Shown one piece after another: positions 28,007 to 38,128 of a stretch of DNA of 64,000 nt. This stretch comes from Agrobacterium leguminum (lineage in GTDB: Bacteria > Pseudomonadota > Alphaproteobacteria > Rhizobiales > Rhizobiaceae): assembly GCF_015704895.1 (NCBI RefSeq), contig NZ_JADQWB010000001.1, positions 248,001 through 312,000 of the forward strand. The letters run 5' to 3'. Position 1 is the first letter of the stretch; each line of letters opens with the position of its first letter. The notes under the pieces were generated by a model that saw only the letters and a program-made list of their open reading frames with translations, made no database searches and had not been told where the DNA came from. The translations under genes and the position numbers were made by a program.

Positions 28007-28034
28007 GCGGCCCGAGAAGCGGCCCGAGAAGCGG
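28007..28034 (+). repeat. Short tandem repeat after the TIM-barrel gene
   Basis: The 12-base unit GCGGCCCGAGAA occurs twice in tandem (28007-28018 and 28019-28030), followed by a third partial copy GCGG. It lies immediately after the stop codon, between the TIM-barrel and DhaK genes. It is a candidate slippage site. Confidence 0.7.
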
Positions 28035-28072
28035 TAGGGGCTGGCGCGTAGACGGCATAAAGGAGGAGAGTA

Positions 28073-29065
28073 ATGCAGAGATTTGTGAATAACCCCGACG
28101 AGGTGGTCGAGGATACGGTGAAGGGCTTCGTCAAGGCCCATCGCGACATCGTGCGACTTGCCGAAAATCCGCGTGTCGTCGTTGCCAGGGGCGCGCCGGT
28201 CGCCGGCAAGGTCGGCGTGGTCACGGGCGGCGGCTCCGGACATGAGCCGGCCTTTATCGGTTACACCGGCCGCAACATGCTGGATGCCGTCGCCGTCGGC
28301 GAATTGTTTTCATCACCCACGGCCAAGAGCTTTCACGACGCCATCCGCGAGGCCAATGGCGGCAGGGGTGTGATCGTGCTCTACGGCAATTATGCCGGCG
28401 ACAATATGAATGTGAAGATGGCGACAAAGCTCGCCGCCAAAGACGGCATCGAGATCGCTACCGTCGTCGCCAATGACGATGTGTGTTCCGCTGCCCCCGA
28501 GGAGCGTGAGAAACGCCGCGGCGTCGCCGGCGAAATCTTCATGTGGAAGATCGGCGGCGCCAAGGCGGCAAGCGGCGCTTCGCTGGAGGAGGTGCGGGCC
28601 ACCGCCCAGAAGGCTATCGACAATTGCCGCTCCATCGGCGTCGGTCTCGGCCCCTGCACCCTGCCGGCGGTCGGCCATCCCAACTTCCAGATCGAACCGG
28701 GCGCGATGGAAGTGGGAATAGGCCACCATGGCGAACCCGGCGTTCGCGTTGAGAAGCTGAAATCCGCTGCTGAGGTGGCGAAGGACATGTGCAAGATCGT
28801 GCTCGACGATCACAACCTGCCGGCCGGCAGCGAGGTGGCGGTGCTGGTCTCCGGGCTTGGTGCGACGCCCGTCAACGAACTCTACATCCTCAACGACACG
28901 ATAGAATCCGAGATTTCGGCGCGTGGCCTGAAAATCCACAAAACCTATATCGGCAACTATTTCACGTCGCTTGAGATGGTGGGCGCGACTTTGACCGTGA
29001 TGGCGCTGGATGACGAGCTGAAACCGCTGCTCGATGCCGAGGCGCTTTGCACCGTTATGCTGTGA
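28073..29065 (+). CDS. dhaK: DhaK-type kinase subunit (dihydroxyacetone/tetrulose kinase)
   Basis: Substrate-binding half of a two-subunit ketose kinase. The 330 residues show VTGGGSGHEPAF, the Asp at about 110 in NYAGDNMN, and GIGHHGEPG with His218, the position that forms a covalent hemiaminal with the keto group in characterised DhaK. The kinase may act on dihydroxyacetone, or on a four-carbon ketose as in the erythrulose kinases of the same family. AAGGAGGAG lies 5 bases before the ATG. DhaL follows after 11 bases. Confidence 0.92.
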   Translation: MQRFVNNPDEVVEDTVKGFVKAHRDIVRLAENPRVVVARGAPVAGKVGVVTGGGSGHEPAFIGYTGRNMLDAVAVGELFSSPTAKSFHDAIREANGGRGVIVLYGNYAGDNMNVKMATKLAAKDGIEIATVVANDDVCSAAPEEREKRRGVAGEIFMWKIGGAKAASGASLEEVRATAQKAIDNCRSIGVGLGPCTLPAVGHPNFQIEPGAMEVGIGHHGEPGVRVEKLKSAAEVAKDMCKIVLDDHNLPAGSEVAVLVSGLGATPVNELYILNDTIESEISARGLKIHKTYIGNYFTSLEMVGATLTVMALDDELKPLLDAEALCTVML

Positions 29066-29076
29066 GGAGAAAATTC

Positions 29077-29721
29077 ATGCAGTCTTTTCAGAACGCCAAG
29101 TCCGGCGACATCGTTCTCTCCATGGCCGAAAGGATCATCGAAAACCGCGCCTATCTCAGCGAGATCGACGGCAAGATCGGCGATGGCGACCATGGCGTGA
29201 ACATGGCCAAGGGATTCGGCATGGCCGCAGACCGGCTGAGAGGGCAGGACGCCTCGCTTGCCAAGGCACTCGATACGCTCGGCACGATCCTGATGACGGA
29301 AATCGGCGGCTCCATGGGGCCTCTTTATGGGGTGATGTTTACGGAATTCGCCGAGAAAATCGAAAATGCCGACGTTATTGATGCACCGTCCTTCAGCAGA
29401 ATGCTGCATGCCGGCCTCGAAGGCGTCAGTTCCATCGGTTCGGCCAAGGTGGGCGACAAGACGCTGCTTGATACGCTGGTGCCGGCCGTTACGGCATTCG
29501 ACACCGCCACCGCCTCGGGCGCGTCATTCCACGATGCTGCCGCAGCCCTTGTGGCCGCCGCCGAAACCGGCAGGGATTCGACCATCAATCTCGTGGCGAA
29601 GATCGGCCGCGCCAGCCGTCTCGGCGAACGCTCGCTCGGTGTTCTCGATGCCGGCGCCACCTCCTGCGCGCTCATCCTGCGCAGCCTGGCCGAAGGCGCA
29701 CAGGCCAGATTGCAATCTTGA
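29077..29721 (+). CDS. dhaL: DhaL-type kinase subunit (nucleotide-binding)
   Basis: ADP/ATP-binding half of the DhaKL kinase, 214 residues from ATG 29077, which has GAGGAGA upstream. The metal/nucleotide Asp cluster is IGDGDHGVNMAKG, and the C-terminal loop GRASRLGERSLGVLDAGATS matches the family. No DhaM or other phosphotransferase gene is nearby, so the kinase probably uses ATP directly rather than PEP through a phosphotransferase. Confidence 0.92.
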   Translation: MQSFQNAKSGDIVLSMAERIIENRAYLSEIDGKIGDGDHGVNMAKGFGMAADRLRGQDASLAKALDTLGTILMTEIGGSMGPLYGVMFTEFAEKIENADVIDAPSFSRMLHAGLEGVSSIGSAKVGDKTLLDTLVPAVTAFDTATASGASFHDAAAALVAAAETGRDSTINLVAKIGRASRLGERSLGVLDAGATSCALILRSLAEGAQARLQS

Positions 29722-29782
29722 AAACAGAAGATAGCGGCCGCAGCCCGTCGGGGCTTACGCGCGACTAACGGGAGATTTGGAA

Positions 29783-30220
29783 ATGAGAATTGTCGCGGGC
29801 GCCGACAGCGCCGGAAAACCCCTGCTGGATGCGGTGCTCGCCCATCTTTCCGGCAGGCAAGGGCTGACCGTCGTGGATCGAAGTCAGGACGGATTTTATG
29901 CCGATCTGGCCGAAGCCGTGGCCGGCAGCATCATCGCCGGCGAATTCGATCGCGGCCTCTTGTTTTGCGGAACCGGCATCGGCGTCTGCATTTCCGCCAA
30001 CAAGGTGCCTGGCATCCGAGCCGCCTTGACCCATGATACCTATTCCGCCGAACGAGCGGCGAAATCCAACAACGCCCAGATCATCACCATGGGCGCCCGC
30101 GTGATCGGCCCGGAACTGGCGAAAGCCATCGTCGACACCTGGCTGGCATCGGATTTCGATCCGAAAGGATCTTCGGCGAAAAATGTGGAGGCCATCAACC
30201 GTCTCGATGCATGCCGGTAA
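29783..30220 (+). CDS. RpiB/LacA-family sugar-phosphate isomerase
   Basis: The 145 residues start at ATG 29783; a TTG two codons earlier is less likely. The catalytic Cys62 lies in [14 protein letters not shown] and a conserved His84 in [10 protein letters not shown], both RpiB hallmarks. The usual DHAG phosphate/sugar motif near the N-terminus reads DSAG (residues 8-11), so His is replaced by Ser. Together with the DhaKL neighbours this suggests a substrate other than ribose 5-phosphate, for example a four-carbon ketose phosphate. It ends the plus-strand arm. Confidence 0.86.
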   Translation: MRIVAGADSAGKPLLDAVLAHLSGRQGLTVVDRSQDGFYADLAEAVAGSIIAGEFDRGLLFCGTGIGVCISANKVPGIRAALTHDTYSAERAAKSNNAQIITMGARVIGPELAKAIVDTWLASDFDPKGSSAKNVEAINRLDACR

Positions 30221-30346
30221 GCCATAGGTGCGTGGCTAGGCCGGCCCGGCGAAGCTGATCGTTTGCATTGCTGGCGTCATTTGTGCTTTGGTCACGCACA
30301 AACCGGCTCGGCTTGACGCCCTGCCGCGCAGAACAGGGGCTCGAAA

Positions 30347-31216
30347 ATGGCGAACCGAAATAGTGTCGATCATCTCGTTTTGCCGGTACAGTCTCTTGCC
30401 GTGGCGAAAGACCGCCTTGAGCTTCTCGGCTTCACCGTCGCGCCGGAGGCCCTCCATCCCTTCGGCACGCAGAATGCCTGCGTTTTCTTCGCGGACGGCA
30501 CCTATCTGGAACCGCTCGCCATTGCTGATCCGGCTAAATATAATGACTCGGTGAACAGGCGCGACGTGTTCACCGGTAGGGATCGGGCCTTTCGGCAGCG
30601 TCATGGCGAGGACGGTTTTTCAGCCCTGGTGGCAAGAAGCGAAAGCGCCATTGCCGATCATGACAGGTTTTCCGAGTCCGGCTTCTCGGCAGGCGATATC
30701 TTTGAATTTTCACGGCCCGTGCGGATGCCGGACGGCTCACAGAGTGAGGCGGCATTCCGGCTGGCATTCGCAGCGAGCGGCGCGGCTTCGGATTTCTTTC
30801 TGTTCAGTTGCCAGCGATTGCAGGCTTTGCCGAGTGACCGGGCGGCGCTGGAGCGTCACGCCAATGGTGCTTCCGGTCTCAGCGAGATCGTTCTGTTTTC
30901 CGGCGGCGATCCCAACGCTGTACGTCTGATCGAAACGGTATTTGCCTGTGAGGAGGAGATGTCTCCAGATGGAGATATTCTTTTTGCGACCGGCAATGCG
31001 CGCATCAGGCTGAACCAAAAACGGGCCTTCAGCGAAAGCCTGCTCAATCCTCCCAATGGACTGCACGGCGCAGGCATCGTCTTTTCCGTTGACGATCTTG
31101 CCGTGACAGAAGCGGTGCTTGCTGCTAATGGCGTCTCCAGCGCAGAAGCGGGCGGCCGTCTGGTGGTGTCCGCTGCGCCCGGTCAGGGCGTTGCATTCGC
31201 CTTCGAGGAAAAATGA
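30347..31216 (+). CDS. VOC (glyoxalase-like) superfamily protein
   Basis: The 289 residues begin with a vicinal-oxygen-chelate module ([27 protein letters not shown] region) of the Glyoxalase_3 type and have a second, weaker half from about residue 170. The first metal-ligand His is present (DHLV). Function is unknown; members include lyases, dioxygenases and binding proteins. Its stop overlaps the kdsA start by 4 bases (ATGA), so the two are cotranscribed and perhaps coupled. Confidence 0.8.
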   Translation: MANRNSVDHLVLPVQSLAVAKDRLELLGFTVAPEALHPFGTQNACVFFADGTYLEPLAIADPAKYNDSVNRRDVFTGRDRAFRQRHGEDGFSALVARSESAIADHDRFSESGFSAGDIFEFSRPVRMPDGSQSEAAFRLAFAASGAASDFFLFSCQRLQALPSDRAALERHANGASGLSEIVLFSGGDPNAVRLIETVFACEEEMSPDGDILFATGNARIRLNQKRAFSESLLNPPNGLHGAGIVFSVDDLAVTEAVLAANGVSSAEAGGRLVVSAAPGQGVAFAFEEK

Positions 31217-32061
31217 TGAGCGTTACGAACAATCTCAAAGTCACCGCCGGCGACGGCGCCAATTCGGTTTCCTTTTCCAATACAGAGCGATTTTCCCTGA
31301 TCGCCGGCCCATGCCAGATGGAAAGCCGGGAGCACGCCTTCATGGTGGCGGGCGTCCTGAAGGAGCTTTGCGACAAGCTGGGGATCGGCCTCGTTTATAA
31401 GTCGTCCTTCGACAAGGCGAACCGTACTTCGCTTTCCGGCAAGCGCGGCATCGGCCTTGAGAACGCCATGCAGGTTTTCGCCGATCTCAAGAAGGAATTC
31501 GGCTTTCCTGTTTTGACCGATATTCACACCGAAGAACAATGCGCCATCGTGTCCGAAGTGGTGGATGTGTTGCAGATTCCGGCCTTTCTTAGCCGCCAGA
31601 CCGATCTTCTCGTCGCCGCTGCGAAAACCGGCCGCGTCATCAACGTCAAGAAGGGCCAGTTCCTCGCCCCCTGGGACATGAAGAATGTGCTGGCCAAGCT
31701 CAACGAGAGCGGCAATCCGAATGTGCTTCTGTGCGAGCGCGGCGCCTCCTTCGGTTACAACACGCTTGTTTCCGACATGCGCTCGCTGCCGATCATGGCT
31801 TCGCTCGGCGCGCCTGTTGTCTTTGACGCCACCCATTCGGTTCAGCAGCCGGGCGGGCAGGGCGGTTCCACGGGCGGCCAGCGCGAATTCGTCGAGACTC
31901 TGGCGCGGGCGGCGGTTGCTGTCGGCGTCGCAGGCCTCTTCATCGAGACCCATGAGGACCCGGACAATGCACCGTCCGACGGCCCCAACATGGTCCATCT
32001 GAAGGACATGCCGAAACTGCTGGAAAAGCTGCTCGCCTTCGACGCCATCACCAAGGCCTGA
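31213..32061 (+). CDS. kdsA: 2-dehydro-3-deoxyphosphooctonate aldolase (Kdo-8-P synthase)
   Basis: Condenses PEP with arabinose 5-phosphate to give Kdo 8-phosphate for the lipopolysaccharide inner core. The 282 residues are the normal length. Signature stretches are [33 protein letters not shown] and [13 protein letters not shown]. Two ATGs lie in tandem (31213 and 31216); either would serve. It lies upstream of eno, an order common in Rhizobiales. Confidence 0.96.
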   Translation: MMSVTNNLKVTAGDGANSVSFSNTERFSLIAGPCQMESREHAFMVAGVLKELCDKLGIGLVYKSSFDKANRTSLSGKRGIGLENAMQVFADLKKEFGFPVLTDIHTEEQCAIVSEVVDVLQIPAFLSRQTDLLVAAAKTGRVINVKKGQFLAPWDMKNVLAKLNESGNPNVLLCERGASFGYNTLVSDMRSLPIMASLGAPVVFDATHSVQQPGGQGGSTGGQREFVETLARAAVAVGVAGLFIETHEDPDNAPSDGPNMVHLKDMPKLLEKLLAFDAITKA

Positions 32062-32138
32062 GCGGCGAGGCGGGCACTGTCTGTGCCAATCGATTTTAAT
32101 GGCGGGCGGGCCGTTTCTGCCGCCCGTCGTCATTGTAA

Positions 32139-33476
<1,338 letters not shown>

Positions 33477-33553
33477 TTCCGGCAGTATTGGTTTGTGATG
33501 CGGCCCGCCGCCTTGGCGGGCTCATTCAGGGACGAGCGGTAGCATCCGCATTT

Positions 33554-33637
33554 CGTCACCCCGGACTTGATCGCGAAAGACTCTCCCCACAGCGCAGACG
33601 CGCTGTGGCTGGATGCCGGATCAAGTCCGGCATGACG
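33554..33637 (-). repeat. Intergenic mosaic palindromic element, copy 1 (RIME-like)
   Basis: An 84-base element bounded by CGTCA and TGACG. The outer arms CCGGACTTGATC (33561-33572) and GATCAAGTCCGG (33619-33630) are perfectly complementary. An inner hairpin CACAGCGC-AGAC-GCGCTGTG spans 33588-33607. Read on the minus strand it matches the element at 57978 along most of its length. It resembles the RIME-type repeats described in Rhizobiaceae. It occupies most of the 313-base gap after eno, with the terminator at 33667. Confidence 0.8.
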
Positions 33638-33666
33638 AGGGTTCTTTTGACGTCGCTGCCATTCTT

Positions 33667-33691
33667 AGCCCGCCCTCCGGCGGGCTTTTTT
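33667..33691 (+). terminator. Rho-independent terminator after eno
   Basis: AGCCCGCC (33667-33674) pairs with GGCGGGCT (33679-33686) around a CTCC loop, followed by a run of six T to 33691. It is a textbook intrinsic terminator, placed after the repeat element and before the ftsB-like gene. Confidence 0.85.
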
Positions 33692-33789
33692 GCGCCTATT
33701 CGCCAAAGACAATTTAAGGTCAACGGATAGTTAAACAATCCGCCTTAGTCTCGAGACTCACGTTATGCGTTTTAAGGCTTCTCTGCGGC

Positions 33790-34107
33790 ATGTGGACCAG
33801 ACATCATAAAAAGAGACGATTCGGCCGTTTGATCGTTCCGGCCATCACGATCGCTTTTCTTTCCTATTTCGGCTATCATTCCATCCATGGCGACTTCGGC
33901 CTGCAGGCGACGGAGCGGCTGGAGCGGCAGCGTATCACCCGCACTGCGGAGCTTGCAAAGCTGACGCAGGCGCGTGTGGCGCTGGAACGGCAGGTGGAAT
34001 TGATGAGCGATGGCTCGCTGGAGCGGGACATGATCGACGAGATTTCCCGTTACCAGCTGAATATGTCCCGCACGGACGAAATCGTCATCATGAACACATA
34101 TTTCTAA
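33790..34107 (+). CDS. ftsB: FtsB/DivIC-type septum formation initiator
   Basis: Small bitopic division protein, 105 residues. A short basic cytoplasmic tail is followed by one membrane helix (about 13-30) and a heptad-rich coiled coil (about 40-75), then a short periplasmic tail. It is expected to join the FtsQ/FtsL subcomplex at the septum. Location between eno and pdhA is the conserved place for this gene in alphaproteobacteria. The symbol is by family and synteny. Confidence 0.85.
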   Translation: MWTRHHKKRRFGRLIVPAITIAFLSYFGYHSIHGDFGLQATERLERQRITRTAELAKLTQARVALERQVELMSDGSLERDMIDEISRYQLNMSRTDEIVIMNTYF

Positions 34108-34169
34108 TTAACCGAAATCGAGTTAATTTAACATTTCTGATTTATTCACAGCATCTTAGCGTGAATATG

Positions 34170-34205
34170 TGCCATGCGTTTAAAGCATTGCTGCATGGCA
34201 TTTTC
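34170..34205 (+). terminator. Probable terminator after ftsB
   Basis: TGCCATGC (34170-34177) and GCATGGCA (34193-34200) form an 8-base-pair stem with a 15-base loop, followed by TTTTC. It lies between the ftsB-like gene and pdhA, so the pdh operon probably has its own promoter in the remaining 55 bases or overlapping the stem. Confidence 0.5.
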
Positions 34206-34260
34206 TTGCATATGGTACGCGCCACTCTATCCATTCAAACGGCAACTCAGGGAGGGATGA

Positions 34261-35304
34261 ATGGCGCCGCGAAAACCAGCGACCGTATCCGGCCGCAAGA
34301 CCACGGCAAAGGCCGCAACCGAATTCACCGGCAAGAACAGCCCGGACTTCTCGAAGGAAGAAGAGCTTCACGCTTATCGTGAAATGCTGCTCATCCGCCG
34401 TTTCGAGGAAAAGGCCGGCCAGCTCTATGGCATGGGCTTCATCGGTGGTTTCTGTCACCTCTATATCGGTCAGGAAGCTGTCGTCGTCGGCATGCAGATG
34501 TCGCAGAAGGAAGGCGATCAGGTTATCACCGCTTACCGGGACCACGGCCACATGCTGGCGCTCGGCATGAGCGCGCGTGGCGTCATGGCCGAGTTGACCG
34601 GCCGCAGGGGCGGCCTGTCGAAAGGCAAGGGCGGCTCGATGCACATGTTCTCCAAGGAGAAACATTTCTACGGCGGCCACGGCATCGTCGGCGCGCAGGT
34701 TTCGCTCGGAACCGGTCTGGCTTTCGCCAACCGCTATCGCGGCAACGACAATGTCTCCGTGACCTATTTCGGTGACGGCGCCGCCAACCAGGGCCAGGTC
34801 TACGAGAGCTTCAACATGGCCGCTCTCTGGAAGCTGCCGATCATCTATATCGTCGAGAACAACCGTTACGCCATGGGCACCTCGACCGCCCGCGCCACCG
34901 CCCAGTCGAACTACTCGCTGCGCGGCCAGTCCTTCGGCATTCCCGGCATCCAGGTGGATGGCATGGACGTGCGCGCCGTCAAGGCCGCCGCCGATCAGGC
35001 GCTGGAACATTGCCGTTCCGGCAAGGGTCCGATCATTCTGGAAATGCTGACCTACCGTTACCGTGGTCACTCCATGTCCGACCCGGCGAAATACCGTTCG
35101 AAAGACGAAGTGCAGAAGATGCGCTCCGAACATGACCCGATCGAGCAGGTCAAGGCACGGCTTCTGGAGCAGGGCTGGGCAAGCGAAGACGAACTCAAGG
35201 CCATCGACAAGGATGTCCGTGATATCGTCGCCGACAGCGCCGACTTCGCCCAGAACGACCCAGAGCCGGATGTATCCGAGCTCTACACCGACATTCTGCT
35301 CTGA
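34261..35304 (+). CDS. pdhA: Pyruvate dehydrogenase E1 component, alpha subunit
   Basis: Thiamine-dependent decarboxylase subunit of the pyruvate dehydrogenase complex, 347 residues. The thiamine diphosphate motif is [17 protein letters not shown] followed by [11 protein letters not shown]. The region [18 protein letters not shown] matches the loop that is phosphorylated in mitochondrial E1-alpha. The alpha2-beta2 type E1 (not the single-chain AceE of enteric bacteria) is usual in alphaproteobacteria. First gene of the pdh cluster. Confidence 0.96.
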   Translation: MAPRKPATVSGRKTTAKAATEFTGKNSPDFSKEEELHAYREMLLIRRFEEKAGQLYGMGFIGGFCHLYIGQEAVVVGMQMSQKEGDQVITAYRDHGHMLALGMSARGVMAELTGRRGGLSKGKGGSMHMFSKEKHFYGGHGIVGAQVSLGTGLAFANRYRGNDNVSVTYFGDGAANQGQVYESFNMAALWKLPIIYIVENNRYAMGTSTARATAQSNYSLRGQSFGIPGIQVDGMDVRAVKAAADQALEHCRSGKGPIILEMLTYRYRGHSMSDPAKYRSKDEVQKMRSEHDPIEQVKARLLEQGWASEDELKAIDKDVRDIVADSADFAQNDPEPDVSELYTDILL

Positions 35305-35321
35305 TCGGGAAAGGGAAACCC

Positions 35322-36743
35322 ATGCCAGTAGAAATTCTTATGCCCGCCCTTTCCCCGACCATGGAGGAAGGCACGCTTTCCAAATGGCTTAAAAAGGAAG
35401 GCGACAAGGTTACCTCCGGCGACGTGATCGCCGAGATCGAGACCGACAAGGCGACCATGGAAGTGGAAGCCGTGGATGAAGGCGTCATCGGCAAGCTGCT
35501 GATCGATGCCGGCACCGAAGGCGTCAAGGTCAACACGGCTATTGCCGTGCTTCTTCAGGACGGCGAAAGCGCCGACGACATTTCTTCCTCCGCGAAGAAA
35601 GAAGAGCCGAAGGCCGAAGCCGCAAATTCCGATTCGGATGCGGCTGGCGGCAAGACCCGCGAAGCGACCGAGGAGCCGAGCGCTGCCAAGGAAGCCGCCA
35701 AGGTTCCGGCAGCACCCAAGATCGAAGTCGCAGCCGATCCGGACATCCCGGCAGGCACGGAAATGGTGATGACGACGGTGCGTGAAGCGCTGCGCGACGC
35801 CATGGCCGAAGAAATGCGCGCCGACGAAAAAGTCTTCGTCATGGGTGAGGAAGTCGCCGAATATCAGGGCGCCTACAAGATCACCCAAGGCCTGTTGCAG
35901 GAGTTCGGTGAGCGTCGCGTTATCGATACCCCGATCACCGAGCACGGCTTTGCCGGTATCGGCGTCGGTGCAGCGATGACGGGCCTGCGGCCCATCGTCG
36001 AATTCATGACCTTCAACTTCGCCATGCAGGCGATCGACCAGATCGTCAACTCGGCGGCGAAGACGCTTTACATGTCGGGTGGCCAGATGGGCGCTCCGAT
36101 GGTGTTCCGCGGTCCCTCGGGCGCTGCTGCCCGCGTCGGTGCACAGCATTCGCAATGTTACGCCGCATGGTACAGCCATATTCCGGGCCTCAAGGTCGTC
36201 ATGCCTTACACGGCTGCTGACGCCAAGGGTCTGCTCAAGGCCGCCATCCGCGATCCGAACCCGGTTATCTTCCTTGAGAATGAAATTCTCTACGGCCAGA
36301 GCTTCGAAGTTCCGAAGCTCGATGATTTCGTGCTGCCGATCGGCAAGGCACGCATTCACCGCAAGGGCAAGGATGCGACCATCGTTTCCTTCGGCATCGG
36401 CATGACCTATGCCATCAAGGCGGTTGCGGAACTCGAAAAGCTTGGCATCGACGTCGAACTGATCGATCTGCGCACCATCCGCCCGATGGATCTGCCCACC
36501 GTCATCGAATCGGTCAAGAAGACCGGTCGTCTGGTCACGGTCGAGGAAGGTTTCCCGCAGTCATCGGTCGGTGACTTCATCGCCAACCAGGTCATGCGCG
36601 CCGCTTTCGATTATCTCGATGCGCCGATCCTGACGATCGCCGGCAAGGATGTTCCGATGCCTTACGCGGCAAACCTCGAAAAGCTGGCTCTGCCGAACGT
36701 CGATGAAGTCGTTCAGGCCGTCAAAACCGTCTGCTACAAGTAA
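35322..36743 (+). CDS. pdhB: Pyruvate dehydrogenase E1 beta subunit with N-terminal lipoyl domain
   Basis: The 473 residues are longer than a plain E1-beta because a lipoyl domain (about 1-78, lipoyl-Lys in [16 protein letters not shown]) is fused through an Ala/Pro/Glu-rich linker (about 85-140). The E1-beta body follows, with [19 protein letters not shown], the thiamine-activating Glu in [15 protein letters not shown], and [18 protein letters not shown]. The fusion is known in alphaproteobacteria. Its lipoyl domain shares almost identical DNA with that of pdhC. Confidence 0.96.
   Translation: MPVEILMPALSPTMEEGTLSKWLKKEGDKVTSGDVIAEIETDKATMEVEAVDEGVIGKLLIDAGTEGVKVNTAIAVLLQDGESADDISSSAKKEEPKAEAANSDSDAAGGKTREATEEPSAAKEAAKVPAAPKIEVAADPDIPAGTEMVMTTVREALRDAMAEEMRADEKVFVMGEEVAEYQGAYKITQGLLQEFGERRVIDTPITEHGFAGIGVGAAMTGLRPIVEFMTFNFAMQAIDQIVNSAAKTLYMSGGQMGAPMVFRGPSGAAARVGAQHSQCYAAWYSHIPGLKVVMPYTAADAKGLLKAAIRDPNPVIFLENEILYGQSFEVPKLDDFVLPIGKARIHRKGKDATIVSFGIGMTYAIKAVAELEKLGIDVELIDLRTIRPMDLPTVIESVKKTGRLVTVEEGFPQSSVGDFIANQVMRAAFDYLDAPILTIAGKDVPMPYAANLEKLALPNVDEVVQAVKTVCYK
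35421..35473 (+). repeat. Lipoyl-domain direct repeat, copy in pdhB
   Basis: A 53-base stretch that is identical to 36857-36909 apart from one base, third positions included. It encodes the region around the lipoyl-lysine. The partner copy lies 1436 bases downstream in the same orientation. Confidence 0.85.
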
Positions 36744-36757
36744 GGGGAGGCGTTTCG

Positions 36758-38116
36758 ATGCCGATAAACATCACCATGCCTGCCCTTTCTCCGACGATGG
36801 AAGAGGGCAATCTGGCCAAGTGGTTGGTCAAGGAAGGCGACAAGGTCGCACCCGGTGACGTGATCGCCGAGATCGAGACTGACAAGGCGACCATGGAAGT
36901 GGAAGCCGTTGACGAAGGCACGGTCGCCAAGCTGGTTGTTCCGGCAGGCACTGAAGCGGTCAAGGTCAACGCCCTGATCGCCATCCTCGCCGCCGATGGC
37001 GAGGATGTGGCCGAGGCGGCAAAGGGCGGCGCTGCCGCTCCTGCCAAGGCCGAGGCTCCGAAGCAGGAAGCTGCAAAGGCTGAAGCGCCGAAGGAAGAAT
37101 CTGCCCCGGCCAAGGCTGAAAAGCCGGCCGCCGATCAGGCTGCCACATCGTCAACGCCGGCTCCGGTCGCAAAGTCCGGCGAGCGCATCTTCGCTTCGCC
37201 GCTTGCCCGCCGTCTCGCCAAGGAAGCCGGTCTCGACCTCTCGGCCGTTTCCGGTTCCGGCCCGCATGGCCGTATCGTCAAGACCGACGTGGAAAAGGCT
37301 GCCGCTTCCGGCGGTGCGAAGGCCGCACCGTCTGCTGCTGCATCCGCAGGTGCACCGGCTCCGGCTCTCGCCAAAGGCCCTTCCGACGAAGCGGTTCTCA
37401 AGCTGTTCGAACAGGGCTCTTACGAGCTGGTGCCGCATGACGGCATGCGCAAGGTCATCGCCAAGCGTCTGGTCGAATCCAAGCAGACGGTTCCGCATTT
37501 CTACGTTTCCGTGGATTGCGAGCTCGATACGCTTCTGGCGCTGCGCGCCCAGCTCAACGCGGCTGCTCCCGAAAAGGACGGCAAGCCCGCCTACAAGCTG
37601 TCGGTCAACGACATGGTCATCAAGGCGCTGGCTCTTGCCCTGCGCGATGTGCCTGACGCCAACGTCTCCTGGACGGAAAGCGCCATGGTCAAGCACAAGC
37701 ATTCGGATGTCGGCGTTGCCGTTTCCATTCCGGGTGGCCTGATCACGCCGATCATCCGCAAGGCGGAAGAGAAGTCGCTCTCCACCATCTCCAACGAGAT
37801 GAAGGACTACGGCAAGCGCGCCAAGGAGCGCAAGCTGAAGCCCGAGGAGTATCAGGGCGGTACGACGGCCGTGTCCAACATGGGCATGATGGGCGTCAAG
37901 AGCTTCTCCGCCGTCATCAACCCGCCGCATGCCACCATTCTGGCGGTCGGTGCGGGTGAAGAACGCGCTGTCGTGAAGAACGGCGAGATCAAGATCGCCA
38001 ACGTCATGACGGTTACGCTCTCCACCGACCACCGCTGCGTCGATGGCGCGCTCGGAGCCGAATTGATCGGCGCCTTCAAGCGCTACATCGAAAACCCGAT
38101 GGGCATGCTGGTTTGA
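36758..38116 (+). CDS. pdhC: Dihydrolipoamide acetyltransferase (PDH E2)
   Basis: Core of the pyruvate dehydrogenase complex: carries acetyl groups on lipoyl arms to CoA. The 452 residues include one lipoyl domain (about 1-80, [10 protein letters not shown]), a long Ala/Pro/Lys/Glu-rich linker (about 85-140), a peripheral subunit-binding domain ([19 protein letters not shown] to [11 protein letters not shown], about 145-180), and the catalytic domain ending in the active-site [14 protein letters not shown]. The symbol follows the pdhABC naming used in rhizobia. Confidence 0.95.
   Translation: MPINITMPALSPTMEEGNLAKWLVKEGDKVAPGDVIAEIETDKATMEVEAVDEGTVAKLVVPAGTEAVKVNALIAILAADGEDVAEAAKGGAAAPAKAEAPKQEAAKAEAPKEESAPAKAEKPAADQAATSSTPAPVAKSGERIFASPLARRLAKEAGLDLSAVSGSGPHGRIVKTDVEKAAASGGAKAAPSAAASAGAPAPALAKGPSDEAVLKLFEQGSYELVPHDGMRKVIAKRLVESKQTVPHFYVSVDCELDTLLALRAQLNAAAPEKDGKPAYKLSVNDMVIKALALALRDVPDANVSWTESAMVKHKHSDVGVAVSIPGGLITPIIRKAEEKSLSTISNEMKDYGKRAKERKLKPEEYQGGTTAVSNMGMMGVKSFSAVINPPHATILAVGAGEERAVVKNGEIKIANVMTVTLSTDHRCVDGALGAELIGAFKRYIENPMGMLV
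36857..36909 (+). repeat. Lipoyl-domain direct repeat, copy in pdhC
   Basis: Second copy of the 53-base near-identical sequence also found at 35421-35473. Only one base differs (a synonymous T for C). Confidence 0.85.
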
Positions 38117-38128
38117 TCGGAGCGTGAC

